NCBI GenBank assembly: GCA_000733355.1 | Contig: JNVV01000002.1 | Coordinates: 2,035,617 to 2,099,616, forward strand | Direction: 5' to 3' | From: Falciphora oryzae | Lineage: Eukaryota; Ascomycota; Sordariomycetes; Magnaporthales; Magnaporthaceae | Length of the DNA stretch: 64,000 bases | Shown here: positions 35,558 through 45,117 of the stretch, piece by piece | Position numbering within the stretch: position 1 is the stretch's first letter | Layout of the letters: each line of letters starts with the position of its first letter | Program-made: the position numbers and the translations under genes | Notes under the pieces: generated by a model | Seen by the model: the letters and a program-made list of their open reading frames with translations, nothing else | Databases searched by the model: none | What the model was told of the DNA's origin: nothing

Positions 35558-38225
35558 ATGGCTCTCGCTGCCCCGTTGCCATCGCCAGGAAGCATCATCT
35601 CGACGTATTCGCCCCACACAGACATGTCTGTCGAATCGCCCAACTCGCCCGCCGTGGCGAATCGCAAGAGCTTGCCGATGTGAGTACAACCCACGTGCCA
35701 CCCCATTTCGGTATTCAATGCCCAGGAGGAGAGGAAGGAGCTCATTCTTCCCTCCCCACCGCTTGCATTATAGCACCGCATCCTTCCTGCTTGTCCCTAA
35801 CAGTGATTGCCTTCGTCTACCAGGTCATCGGCCGAGTCCACGAGCTCTTCACAACAAGGACTCCACCCTCACACATTTGTGAGGCCACAGCCCAACTTCG
35901 GCCATCACCTCATGAGTCCCATCAGCGACATCGTCGGGCCCTCGCCCGTCACGTCCAACGGAACCGAGACGACTGAGATAGAAGATGAGGAATCAATGGA
36001 GGCTGGCTTTCCTGGCTCTGCCAATCAGCATCCCCAGGTATAGGCCCTGTTTTGTTCTCACTGGTCGTCACTGAGCTACTCTTGCGAATGACAGACACTA
36101 ATACGCCCATAGCTCATGATGCTCAAAACTAACATTCCGGACCAGCTCCGGAGCTCCCTCAGCGAGGAAGCCGTCTCAGTCATACACGCGCCACAGTCTT
36201 TTCAATCTTGGGTTCGTCATCCCCCTTTTCTTAGTTTCTATAATTCTTACGGCCCCCATTCTTCCGTCATATGCGACAGCCTTAGCTGACGTGCCGAAAG
36301 ACGTCCACTGACCAGGCAAATCCCGCTCAACAGCCCGATAAGCCGGCCGACATAGTGAGCCCTCCGCCAAGCGAGCACTCTGTCAAGGTCAGTGGAGTTA
36401 TTTTCATGTCAGCTTTTGGCGGATGATGTTGTCATACAAGATTCTGACAAGATGACGGCTGGCAGTCTAAATCCCCAACCCTCTCTCCTCCACCAATTTC
36501 GACAAATGTCAAACCTGTGGGGTATTCTATGGAGTCTGCGACGCCTCAGGCCCAGAATCTTCAGGATGTGATCAACGATCACGCGAGGCTACGATCGAGC
36601 AGCGCCAGCAGTCTAGAATGTAAGACGGCGCTCACTCCGACTGTTTATGGGCAGGCGCAGAATCACAAAGTATTGACGTTGTTTGCCAGTGATTCCCGAG
36701 AACCTGCAGGGCGAATCGGACGCGGAGCTGTACAACCACGAGGACCAGTACAGCCCAGTAATGGAGGAAGAAAATGAGATTCAGGCACTCAAAACAGCCC
36801 TTGAGGAGTGCTGGACCCTCTGCAACACCCTCGCGAATCTGAGCTCAATCCACCGAGAGCGCGTCTTCAACAGCTCGGGCACGCCCGATGCCCACGAGAA
36901 GGCATGGAAGAGTTGCTGGAAGCTATGCCAGCGCTTATACCTCAGTCGAGACGAGACGACTGAGACCCACCATGGCCGGACAAACCTTGATCTATGCCGT
37001 GATTTTTGTCAGTCTCTGTTTGATGTTCGCACACGCAAGGACGACACGGCCGACTCCGTGCTCCGGGTCAGCTTTGAACTCAACAACCAGTAAGCATTTG
37101 TGCACCCATTCCCCGTATGCTATGTGGTCTGTTCTAACCAGCTCCTCGCGCAACAGTCTTTACAGCGCCCAGGATAGTCGGAATCTCCCAGAGGCCTTCA
37201 GGGAGAGGACACTTGATTTTTACATCACACTGTGTCATCGTTTGATGAAACAAAGGAGCGAACTCGCCGAGGAGACTGACTCTCTTCTTCGGGCATGCTG
37301 GTCGCTCGCCGAAATGCTCTTTAGCCTGCGCCAGAGTCGGAGGGACGCCAAGACGCCCGACGAAGAACTACTAGGCTCGGCCGTGCAGGCATGCTGGGAG
37401 CTTTGCGACATCTTCCGAGAGGGCTGGACACAGATCAGGCCGGACCGCGGGACCCCTCGACCAAGCCAGATGACTTTCTTCTCCCACAGTGGTGTTGCAT
37501 CGGACGCTCGATCAAACACGGGCAGTCGGGCATCAATGCACTCGAAGCGCGAGAGTTTGCGTAGCGTCCCTGAGGAGAGGTCCCGGAAGCACAAGGCGCC
37601 AGTGCCCGAGACGCCGGTGACCGAGTTTGAGGACACGCCGATATCTCCCGAGAGTTCTAGCCCACAGATGCCCAACATTCTTGTACTAGGCACGGGCGGG
37701 TCTGACGCCGGCAGGTCTGGAAGCCACGGGCCTCGGTGGTCCAGCAGCGCGTCGAACCTGTCGAGCTACACACAGAGCAGCGCCAAGACAAGCAGCACAG
37801 CGACGGCTGGGGCGGCGACGGCCGAGGACGTCAACATCACGCGCATCAAAGCTCTCATAGTCAAGGCGGCCATGAATATCGGCTTCAGCCGGGATGCTGC
37901 TGCTGTGGACGGACTCGGGGGCGCCACGTCGCTGCAGGCGTTCGTCAAGAGCCTGCCTGCAGGATCGTTCGGAAGCCTCCCCTCGCACGCGACGCTTCTA
38001 CAAAATTACAAGAACTTGGTGCTTGCAGACCCGGTGTTCCGGGCTGCGGCGAGCCTACCCGCGAGGAACAAACGACTGAGCGCATCTGACATCGGCAAGA
38101 GTGTGGTCTGGATGATGCATAGGTCGACGCACTATGGGTTCCTTAGAGACCTATTCAAGGTCGTCTTTGGGTTCCCGCTCGAGGATTCTGAGACGCGCAA
38201 GGGGAGTGTTGTCATTGTTATTTGA
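35558..38225 (+). CDS. Fungal-specific helical protein with repeated CW-x-L-C motifs
   Basis: Seven exons: 35558-35679, 35824-36037, 36113-36211, 36316-36387, 36466-36619, 36690-37089 and 37157-38225, giving 709 aa. All six introns (72-144 nt) close in phase; donors include GTGAGT, GTATAG, GTTCGT, GTCAGT and GTAAGA, several of them weak. Residues 1-220 are Ser/Pro-rich and disordered. The helical core (about 245-445) carries a repeated motif: ECWTLC (261-265), SCWKLC (296-300), ACWSLA (401-405) and ACWELC (433-437). Similar LC-R/H pairs lie between them (DLCRDFC, TLCHRL). A second disordered region follows, then a conserved C-terminal globular part (about 590-709: INITRIK-like start, GGATSLQAFVKSLP, HATLLQNYKNLVL, SDIGKSVVWMMHR). 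I believe it belongs to an uncharacterised fungal DUF (perhaps DUF7624), function unknown. No signal peptide or membrane helix. Confidence 0.8.
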
Positions 38226-39158
38226 GCCCGGCAGGTCGGGCACCTGGTCTCGACATGAATGGGAGCAAGGCCAGCCATCTGCTGCGCCTTCCCACAACCC
38301 AAAACAAGTGCTGCCCGCCACGATATCACACACCCGACTCGAGACGGGCAGCACGAATGAAGAAAACAAAACCAACAGCCGGTCCCAGCTCAGCCAGCGA
38401 TCGCTTGATCAACGCCGGAGGCAACATGTCCGGGCGAGCTATTGGCACCAAGCTCTCCCTGCAAACGACTTCAACGCCGAGTCCACAGCCTCATCTCGAA
38501 CATGTCATCTCGGATATTCCGCCTATACTTACTCTTCGTCCTGTACTTTGCGTAATGCTCTTTGAGTAATGGAGAACTCACTCGGCGCATCATGTCAACA
38601 ACGGTGCGTAATTACACGCCTATATTTCCCTTCCTTCGAACAGCGTTCAAGACCACCTTAGATACCCCCCCACGCTATCCAACGCACGATTCCCTTTTGG
38701 CCCCATTTCTTTTGATGTCGGCGTCTACAAGGAGTTCCTTGCACTACCTGTTCCGCTGAGACTCGCGTTTCCTATTCCACTCAATATATGTTCAAGACCG
38801 GCGGTGTGCTCCTGTTAAAACTCTGGGTGTATTTCCTTTCGACAACTGCCTTCTTGCACTTCCCAGAGCCTCTACTTGGATGAAAGATGTCGAGATCAAT
38901 TCGGTATTTTTACCAGAACTATTTTCTATAATAAATATATGGCAATAAATATTTAAATATTCCAATCCCGCCAAACCTGTGCCATAAAAACATGGTATTT
39001 TTTGCGTAAATTGCCAAAAGAATGAGATTTTCTTCTTGTTTCGACACATTCCTTTGAGCCCATCCCTGCGAAAAGGGTATAAAGACGGGTAAGAAGAAAA
39101 TGGAAACAAAAAGGCGGTACCCGGAGCTTGAACCGGGTTGCTTGAGACCTCATAATGC
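38226..39158. other. A/T-rich spacer left of the tRNA, with a tRNA remnant
   Basis: Ordinary 3' sequence to about 38800, then A/T-rich DNA (38880-39110) next to the tRNA. Such DNA beside tRNA genes is often worn-down transposon. I see no intact long terminal repeat or coding frame. Confidence 0.5.
39113..39157 (-). other. 3'-half tRNA-like remnant
   Basis: On the minus strand this reads a variable-loop-like stretch, a perfect five-pair T stem with loop TTCAAGC (CCCGG ... CCGGG) and a 3' acceptor strand TACCGCC, followed at once by TTTTT (39108-39112), a Pol III terminator. The matching 5' strand GGCGGTA is not found upstream. The remnant starts two nt after the 3' end of the tRNA-Ile. Confidence 0.55.
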
Positions 39159-39232
39159 TGCTCACTACCAGGGTCGAACTGGCGACCTTCGCATTATTAG
39201 TACGACGCTCTAACCAACTGAGCTAAGCGAGC
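39159..39232 (-). tRNA. trnI(AAU): tRNA-Ile (anticodon AAU)
   Basis: 74 nt folding into a full cloverleaf. Acceptor GCTCGCT pairs with AGTGAGC (one G-T pair), with discriminator A. The D arm is TAGCTCAGTTGGTTAGAGC (A box). The anticodon stem TCGTA/TGCGA closes the loop CTAATAA, giving anticodon AAU. The T arm is GCCAG-TTCGACC-CTGGT (B box). CCA is not encoded, as in eukaryotes, and there is no intron. The A34 would be edited to inosine, so it reads AUU and AUC. Confidence 0.96.
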
Positions 39233-39934
39233 TGGTATACTCTTGGGTGGAGGACCACTAGAAAACGGGCTACTGTATACCACAGGCGGGTGGGTCTTGT
39301 TCCCCATCGGAACTTGCCCCTTTTCCCTTGCACGCTTTAGAGGCTTGTGCAAATGTCAATGCTACTGTGTTAGAACAGTTCCAACCTAGATGGTTTCGAA
39401 GATATGGCTAGCCCTATCCCTCTTTATTATTTTGTCGTTTTCTAAATGTCCTATACCAAGGCGGTTGGCCGTTGTTAGGGATCGATCCAAGACAAGAGCC
39501 ACTGCCAAATCGGCACCTCTTGTGTAAAACGAAAAAAACAAAGGACGGTACCAGAAACACTCCACGATGGCACTTCTAGGGCTGCAACGAATACCCTTAA
39601 TCTGGAGTGGATATTGTTATTGTGCTTGCCGAAAGCAGAATGAAGATGATACCAAGACGAGCGTGAATTTCCGCAAACAGCAGGCTGCCACTATCCGGCC
39701 CCTGAACCGGCGAATGGACGACGGTCAGACAAAGAGAACAAAGCCAGGCTGCTGGTGCCATACCATCTCGGCAGCTCCTTGCAAAGCGAGCACCGAAGAT
39801 ATAAGCTCCATGCTTCCCCCATCCCGCCGGGGCTTCTGACGGCCTCCTACCAACCTCGCCACGCACTTTGAGCTACCACCTCCTAAACACCCATACCGAG
39901 ATCCCACGTCCGACAAAAACAAAGACAATCCACC
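39233..39934. other. Spacer between tRNA-Ile and the Ala/Lys-rich gene
   Basis: 0.7 kb containing the tRNA upstream region and the next promoter. A short stretch near 39478-39490 (GGGATCGATCC) resembles a degraded Pol III B box but has no cloverleaf. Confidence 0.5.
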
Positions 39935-40930
39935 ATGCCGCGGCAGCACAAAGATGTATTACCGCCACCCTCTCCCAGCTTCACGAGCGACGAGGAGATC
40001 GACGATGACCCCATCGACTTCGACGACGGCACCCCCTTCCAGCTCTTCACCCGCGAGCTAGGCGCCAGGGCCGCCTGGCGCGTGGACGCCTACGAAGATG
40101 CCATGCGGCACGAGGCCGAGGCCCACGAGACGCCCGGCCCGGTCCCCGCCGACATGGGCGGGTACACGCGGGTCTACCGCGAGCTCGTCGATGAGTGGCG
40201 GCGCAAGGGCATCTGGGACGGCTGCTGGGGCGTCATCCCGGGCCACCTGTGGAGCCACCAGGCGCCCTCGCCCGATCCCCCCTCGCCGCTGCCGGCCGAG
40301 CAGCCTGCCCCCGCGCCGGCCGGCACCCGTCGCTCGGCAAGGCTGGCAGGGGCTGCTGCACCCACACCCGCCGCCCCTCCCGCTGCGGCTGCTGCGGCCG
40401 CCGTTCCTGCCGCGGCGCCGGAGCCGGTGAAGCTTGCGGCCTACAACCCGTTCGCGGCCAAGGCGCGCGAGCGCTCCGTCGGCGGCACGGTGACGCTGCA
40501 GGTCAGCCGGCGGCCCGTGGACACGGCGATCGAGTCGCCGTTCGACTACCTGCGCGACCGGCAGGGCGCCGCCGCCGCCCGGCGCCGGAGCGAGCAGCAG
40601 CGCCTGCTCCACCTGCGCGCGGTGGCGGAGGAGGAGGAGGGGGGCGCGGCGGAACTGGAGGCCGGGGAGGAGGCCGGGGCTGGAAGTGCCGCTCCTTCCA
40701 CTGCCGCTGCCGCCGCGACCAAGGCCGGCCCGGGCGGCAAGGCCAGGGCCAAGCGAGGCACCAAGCGAACGCTCGCTGCTGAGACTACGGGCGACGAGAA
40801 TGCCAACGTCAAGAAGGCGGGCCCTAAGCCGAAGCGACAGGCCAAGGAGAAGACGACTACGGCCAAAGAGAAGACGGTTGCGGCCAAAAAGAAGACTGCT
40901 GCGGCAGAGAGGCCCAGGAGGCGCAAGTGA
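39935..40930 (+). CDS. Hypothetical protein with Ala/Lys-rich, histone H1-like tail
   Basis: Single exon, 331 aa. The N-terminus is acidic (SDEEIDDDPIDFDDGTPF). Residues 22-105 form the only ordered-looking part, rich in aromatic residues (FQLFTRELGARAAWRVDAYEDA, then VYRELVDEWRRKGIWDGCWGVIPGHLW). The middle is Pro/Ala-rich with TRRSARLAG. A helical, Glu-rich stretch follows near 200-250. The tail has about 70 residues of Ala/Lys/Thr with repeated A-K-E-K-T and A-A-K-K-K-T blocks, resembling the C-terminal domain of linker histones, but there is no winged-helix domain. Inferred to be nuclear and possibly chromatin-bound. The strongly GC-rich sequence opens long frames on the opposite strand; the sense frame is preferred for its ordered N-terminal segment and good ATG context (CACCATGC). 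Confidence 0.7.
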   Translation: MPRQHKDVLPPPSPSFTSDEEIDDDPIDFDDGTPFQLFTRELGARAAWRVDAYEDAMRHEAEAHETPGPVPADMGGYTRVYRELVDEWRRKGIWDGCWGVIPGHLWSHQAPSPDPPSPLPAEQPAPAPAGTRRSARLAGAAAPTPAAPPAAAAAAAVPAAAPEPVKLAAYNPFAAKARERSVGGTVTLQVSRRPVDTAIESPFDYLRDRQGAAAARRRSEQQRLLHLRAVAEEEEGGAAELEAGEEAGAGSAAPSTAAAAATKAGPGGKARAKRGTKRTLAAETTGDENANVKKAGPKPKRQAKEKTTTAKEKTVAAKKKTAAAERPRRRK

Positions 40931-41271
40931 ACTCGGCAGGGGATCGTCAATGGGATGAGAGTCCGTGGATTTCGTTTTCGCCATCTTCACGTCTTTAATT
41001 TTGGAGCATGACAGGCGTTGTGGTGTCATCTTGCCCGTTGGCTTGCCTGTATACCTCTGACAGGTTCTTTGCTTTGTATTGTTTTGGTAAATGATATGCG
41101 TTGTTATTATGTAATGATTCCAGTGCTGTTGCTCCTCACTTTCCTCAAATGATACGTCCACTCTCCCTTTTGATTAAATAGGTGCCCAAACGAGCGTTCC
41201 CACGTCAATGGCAGACGAAGATATTGAATCTGTATCCCATCTCAAGGTTCACCTCACAGCTACCAGAGTCT
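40931..41271. other. Convergent 3' spacer
   Basis: 341 bp between the stop codons of the Ala/Lys-rich gene and the SPRY gene; A/T-rich, UTR-like. Confidence 0.6.
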
Positions 41272-42513
41272 TCACTCTTGCACGCCCTGATACATCCAGC
41301 GGCCCGGGTCAAAGATGGCTTCGAGGCTCACACGGTTGAACGAGCCGATGGCGCAGCTGAGGTCGTGGTCACCCTCGAGCCCGAAGACGCCGCCCGACTG
41401 GTCGGCGTCTGTCTCCTCGTGCAGGTCCCAGCTGCCCACGAGCTGGCCGTTGCGCGTGAAGAAGACCTCGGCCCCGAGCCGCTCGCTGGCGGGCGAGGCC
41501 GTGAAGGTGATGCCGATGCCGTAGCGGTCTCCCCGCCTGAAGGGCTCCGTGAAGGTGCAGCCGCCGCCCAGGTCGTTTGTGTACCTGTGCCCGTCGTCGC
41601 CGTGCACGGCAACACTGCCGCGGTGCCAGCCCGGTAGGCGGAAGGGCGGGTAGGGCAGCGCGGCGAAGCCGATCGAGAGCGACGTCTCCTCGGGCCTGCT
41701 GTCGGGAAGCACCTGGACCTCGTAGTAGACGGTCCGGGCACGATGCTGCTGCTTCTGGCCGCTGGACGAGTAGGCGAAGAGGAGGGGCGAGTGCTCGCGC
41801 GCGCAGTAGAGCGGCGGGTACGCGCAGATGGTGGTGTCGGGGCACCGCTCGTGGCGCGTGCGCACCTGCCACACGCCGGGCGCGGCCCAGCGCACGTCGC
41901 CGTTGAAGCCCTGCGGCTGCATCAGGCGCGGGTTGTGCGCGGCCAGGGCGGCGCGCGCGCCCGGGTCCTGGTCCAAGTCGATGGGCGGGCCCAGCGGGTG
42001 TTGCGCGCACCAGGACTCGCCGGCCTCCATCTCCTCTTCGGTGGCGTTGTTGGCGGGCGACCGCTCCCAGCCCGAGAAGACGTCGGGCGGCGGGGGGAAT
42101 AGGGACGTGTCCGGCACCACGGCCTGCCAGTTGTGCTGCGGCGGCGGCTGTTGCTGGGCGGGCGGTGGGCCAGGCGGAGGCGCCGTGTAGTCCGCGGCAG
42201 CAGATGCGGACGGCGGGGGCCCGGGAGGCGGGCCAGGTGGTGGAGCATAACCACCACCAGGTGTAGAGCCTGGAGGCGGTCCAGGTGGAGGGCTGTAATG
42301 GTTCGTGGAGTTCATGGCAGCTATGGACGGTGGTGTCGGTCGAGCCTGCGTCTGTGTCGACGGAGGCGGACCGGGCGGTGGCTGGTAGCCCTGGGTCGGA
42401 GCCGCTGTTTTTGTCTCGGGCATGGACGAGAAGGTCTGCTGCTGAGCTGGGAGGGCAGCGGGCTGAGGCGCGACGGCCGAGGGGTCACGCGCCGGCTTGT
42501 CTCCGAAGCACAT
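41272..42513 (-). CDS. Proline-rich SPRY-domain protein
   Basis: Single exon, 413 aa. Residues 35-130 are built of repeated PPPGPPP units separated by Tyr/Ser linkers. The C-terminal 200 residues form a SPRY/B30.2-like domain: TRHERCPDTTICAYPPLY, then YYEVQVL, SLSIGFAALPYP, FRLPGWHRGSVAVHGDDGHRY, GDRYGIGITF and EVFFTRNGQLVGSWD. The order RGSVAVHGDDG, FTEPFRRGDRYGIGI, FFTRNGQ is that of the yeast Ssh4/Ear1 SPRY domain. There is no membrane helix, unlike Ssh4 and Ear1, which are Rsp5 adaptors in endosomes. Proline-rich repeats could recruit SH3, WW or profilin partners. Probable role: a soluble adaptor. The frame is intact and the ATG at 42513 is the first. Confidence 0.85.
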   Translation of the reverse strand: MCFGDKPARDPSAVAPQPAALPAQQQTFSSMPETKTAAPTQGYQPPPGPPPSTQTQARPTPPSIAAMNSTNHYSPPPGPPPGSTPGGGYAPPPGPPPGPPPSASAAADYTAPPPGPPPAQQQPPPQHNWQAVVPDTSLFPPPPDVFSGWERSPANNATEEEMEAGESWCAQHPLGPPIDLDQDPGARAALAAHNPRLMQPQGFNGDVRWAAPGVWQVRTRHERCPDTTICAYPPLYCAREHSPLLFAYSSSGQKQQHRARTVYYEVQVLPDSRPEETSLSIGFAALPYPPFRLPGWHRGSVAVHGDDGHRYTNDLGGGCTFTEPFRRGDRYGIGITFTASPASERLGAEVFFTRNGQLVGSWDLHEETDADQSGGVFGLEGDHDLSCAIGSFNRVSLEAIFDPGRWMYQGVQE

Positions 42514-43962
42514 GGTGGTCTCTGGAGCTAACGTCTCTCAGATGTAGCTGTCGTTGGCGGAATCAAGCAGGGCCAATTGGGAGGAGAGAGGCTAGTATTT
42601 AAGCTTAGAAAGGAGATTGACCTCGCTGAGGCACAGCAACAGATGCCCGTCTCTAGTGTGCTCGCAATTGCTTTTGTGCTCAGGCTGATGTGGCGACCAA
42701 GAAGGGAGCTGGCCATCGAGGACCCGCCGCCGCCAAATGAATTCTAATCTCTTTCTGGCCCGAATGGCTTCTTTGCTTCTCCTTGCTTTGTGGCGCGCGG
42801 CAGCAGGAGGCGAGCGAGATTGAGTTTCGGCCAGCTGCTTCCCAACCTGGTGTTTTGATATCGACGTCAAAAGTCAGCCAGTCTAGGTCCGCTCGGTGTA
42901 GGGAGGTATGTGACATTCCGAGCGAGGGTGAGCTTACTCCGTTTAACCTTGCCCATGTGGGTTCCCTGCCAACGATGGTGTCGTTCTTGGCATGCAGGCA
43001 CAGCCCCAACGCTGCACACAAGGCCACCCCTGCCGCAGCGACCAGGAGCATCTTCCAACAGGCAACATGTCCTGCCGTGCGTACTCCTCCGATTGCATGG
43101 ATGACAGCCAGCACGAACAAGCCGTAGATGTGGACGGAAAACAAGGTGGCTCGCGCCGCGGTTGCATGCCACTATCAGCGGAACGGCGAACCTACCTGAC
43201 TCCATGGTAAGCACGAGCACAGATGCACCAACAAGCGGCCTGTGGTTCAACTAAGGCTTGGCATGGGCTTACCTCACCCAACGACCGTGGCTGGGGACTG
43301 GGTCTGGGGGATACACCATCCGATTGCTATTTCTCTCTCTTTTTCTTCTACCGTTTCCTTGACCTTGTATGCCGCACTATACCTTCTCCGACTCGGCCCT
43401 GGTCCCGTCTAGTTTGGGGTCTCCCTATCGGGCAGCCTTTCGTCCGAGAGGCCGAACTCGGTAGTATCATCGATCAACAACCTGCTGCGGTATGCCTCCT
43501 CATCCAAAGGAGTGAGTTCTTTCGTCTACTTCTTGGACATTGCAGCAAGCCCTAGTGTTGAGAGTAGTCTGCTGGTGGCCAGACCTCTCTTACATCCTAG
43601 AGCTGCCCCCTTCAACAGGGCCTGCTAGACATGGTGAGAGAGAAGGTCGGCCTGGTAAGTATAAAGCGATCGACAGTCTCCCAAGAGCGAGCCTCTGGAA
43701 GCATCGTCTTCGTTAACTGGAGTAAATTAACAGCGCAGAACCGACTAGGCTAAACTAACCGCACCATTGCAAACCATTGGAAGACCCTCGACAGAAGCCA
43801 GATAATAAACCATCGCAGACAACTCGAAATCCTTCAAGAAACCATGCAAGAAACCATCGCGAACAACCCGAGTCCCTCAGAAGAAAACCCTCCAGTAAAC
43901 CAGCGCACCATGAAGTCAAACAACTAACGTTACACGTTCAAGTCCCTCACACCATTCTTTTC
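42514..43962. other. Spacer upstream of the SPRY gene
   Basis: 1.4 kb. A minus frame near 42950-43150 encodes two hydrophobic stretches but lacks a convincing start or conserved domain. From 43780 to 43920 there are repeated AACCATCGC / AAACCATGC-type short units on the plus strand. Confidence 0.5.
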
Positions 43963-44983
43963 CTATCCGCGGCCGTGGATGTTGCCCATCATCATCTGGC
44001 CACTGTAGGCTGGGTCGACCTCCATGATGGCCCTCTTGACCATGTCCACCACTGACGCTCCGTCCTTGAAAGTGACGGAGCCGTCAGCGCCGTGGGTGTG
44101 CCTGTAATCCTTGGGAATCAGGCAGTTGACGCCGTCGCAGGCAGGTGTCTCTGGCGACGGCAGCTGGAGGACACTGGGGTCCACGAACTGTGGCAGCTGG
44201 CTGGTGCTGCCAAGACTCGAGCCTGGGACACCCAAGGCCCCCGATGTCGGCATGGCGTTGTCCATGGAGCTTGTGGTGGCCATATACTCCATGGGGCCGG
44301 CGGGTGAAGCAGCAGCCATGAGCTGCCGCAAGAACTCCTGGTCCAGGTCCTCACCACCCAGACCCAGGCCCAAGCCGGAAGTCGTGTTAGGCAGACCCAG
44401 ATCCCAACCAGCGACGTCCATGTTGAAGCCCAGGTCGCCGTCGCCTAAGGCCAGACTCTGGACGGGGGCCGCCATGGGCGCTGGTGGCGGAGGGGCTGGG
44501 GCCTTCTCGGCAGCCCGTGAGGTCTGGCGCCTTCTCCGGTTCCCGCCGAGCACCCTGGGCATGCCAACCTGGAGAAGAGGAGCCCTGGAGAGGTTGATAC
44601 ACTGGTTATTATTATGAAAATAAAAAGATATAAAAGAAAAACAAAAAGAGGCAAGTATGTTGTGGAGAGGATGATGGTTGGAGCCATGACTTACCCATAC
44701 TTGGGGTCTCTGCCGATCATACCGCGGAGGTATCTGAACTGGGGTGGCCCGAAGACAACACCCGGGAACCTCCCAACGAATGCCTGGATGACAGGCTCCA
44801 TGCTGGCCTTGTGCAGAAGCAACTGCTCTGTGTAGTAGTGCTTCTGCTCCTCGGTGTAGCGAGGGTGGGGGTTCTGGGTGAAGCTGGGCCTATGATGTTA
44901 TTATAATATGTTAGTATAAGTAAAAAAGGATAAAAGGGATGGAAAAATAAAAAGAATAAAAAAGAAATATGTTATTAAAGGAA

Positions 44984-45023
<40 letters not shown>

Positions 45024-45117
45024 AAGTGAGGATGGGGGGAAAGAAAGCGAGGATGAGAATAAAAAAGTGAGGATGAGAGGAGAGAAAGCAAAAACATAGA
45101 CAAATGTGTACCTACAT
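43963..45117 (-). CDS. Hypothetical protein, gene with A/T-rich introns and split start codon
   Basis: Best model: AT of the start codon at 45116-45117, exon 44695-44889, exon 43963-44584; 272 aa. Donors are GTAGGT and GTAAGT, acceptors ATAG and CCAG, and phases close. The protein starts MPSFTQNPHPRYTEEQ. A compact, aromatic-rich helical domain follows at about 10-65 (KHYYTEQLLLHKASMEPVI, AFVGRFPGVVFGPPQFRYLR), then a basic patch VLGGNRRRRQTSR, a Pro/Ala linker, and a Gly/Met-rich acidic region with LDQEFLRQLMAAA. The tail is VSVTFKDG-like with VVDMVKRAIMEVDP. A basic patch plus an acidic, Met/Leu-rich region could suit a regulator, but I do not recognise the family. Both introns (226 and 110 nt) are extremely A/T-rich, unlike the rest of the window. 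Start and upstream exons are uncertain. Confidence 0.5.
44992..45021 (+). repeat. A(30) homopolymer inside an intron
   Basis: A run of 30 A (U-rich in the minus-strand transcript) within the first intron of the hypothetical gene, flanked by AAAAG/TAAAA-type repeats from 44910 to 45090. Confidence 0.95.

Noticed and set aside
39478..39490. GGGATCGATCC as a tRNA B box
   Set aside because: No A box at the right spacing and no stems; not a tRNA.
40058..41161. 367-codon minus frame opposite the Ala/Lys-rich gene
   Set aside because: It is Arg/Gly-rich with no domain; GC skew opens the frame. The plus frame has an ordered N-terminal part and a better start.
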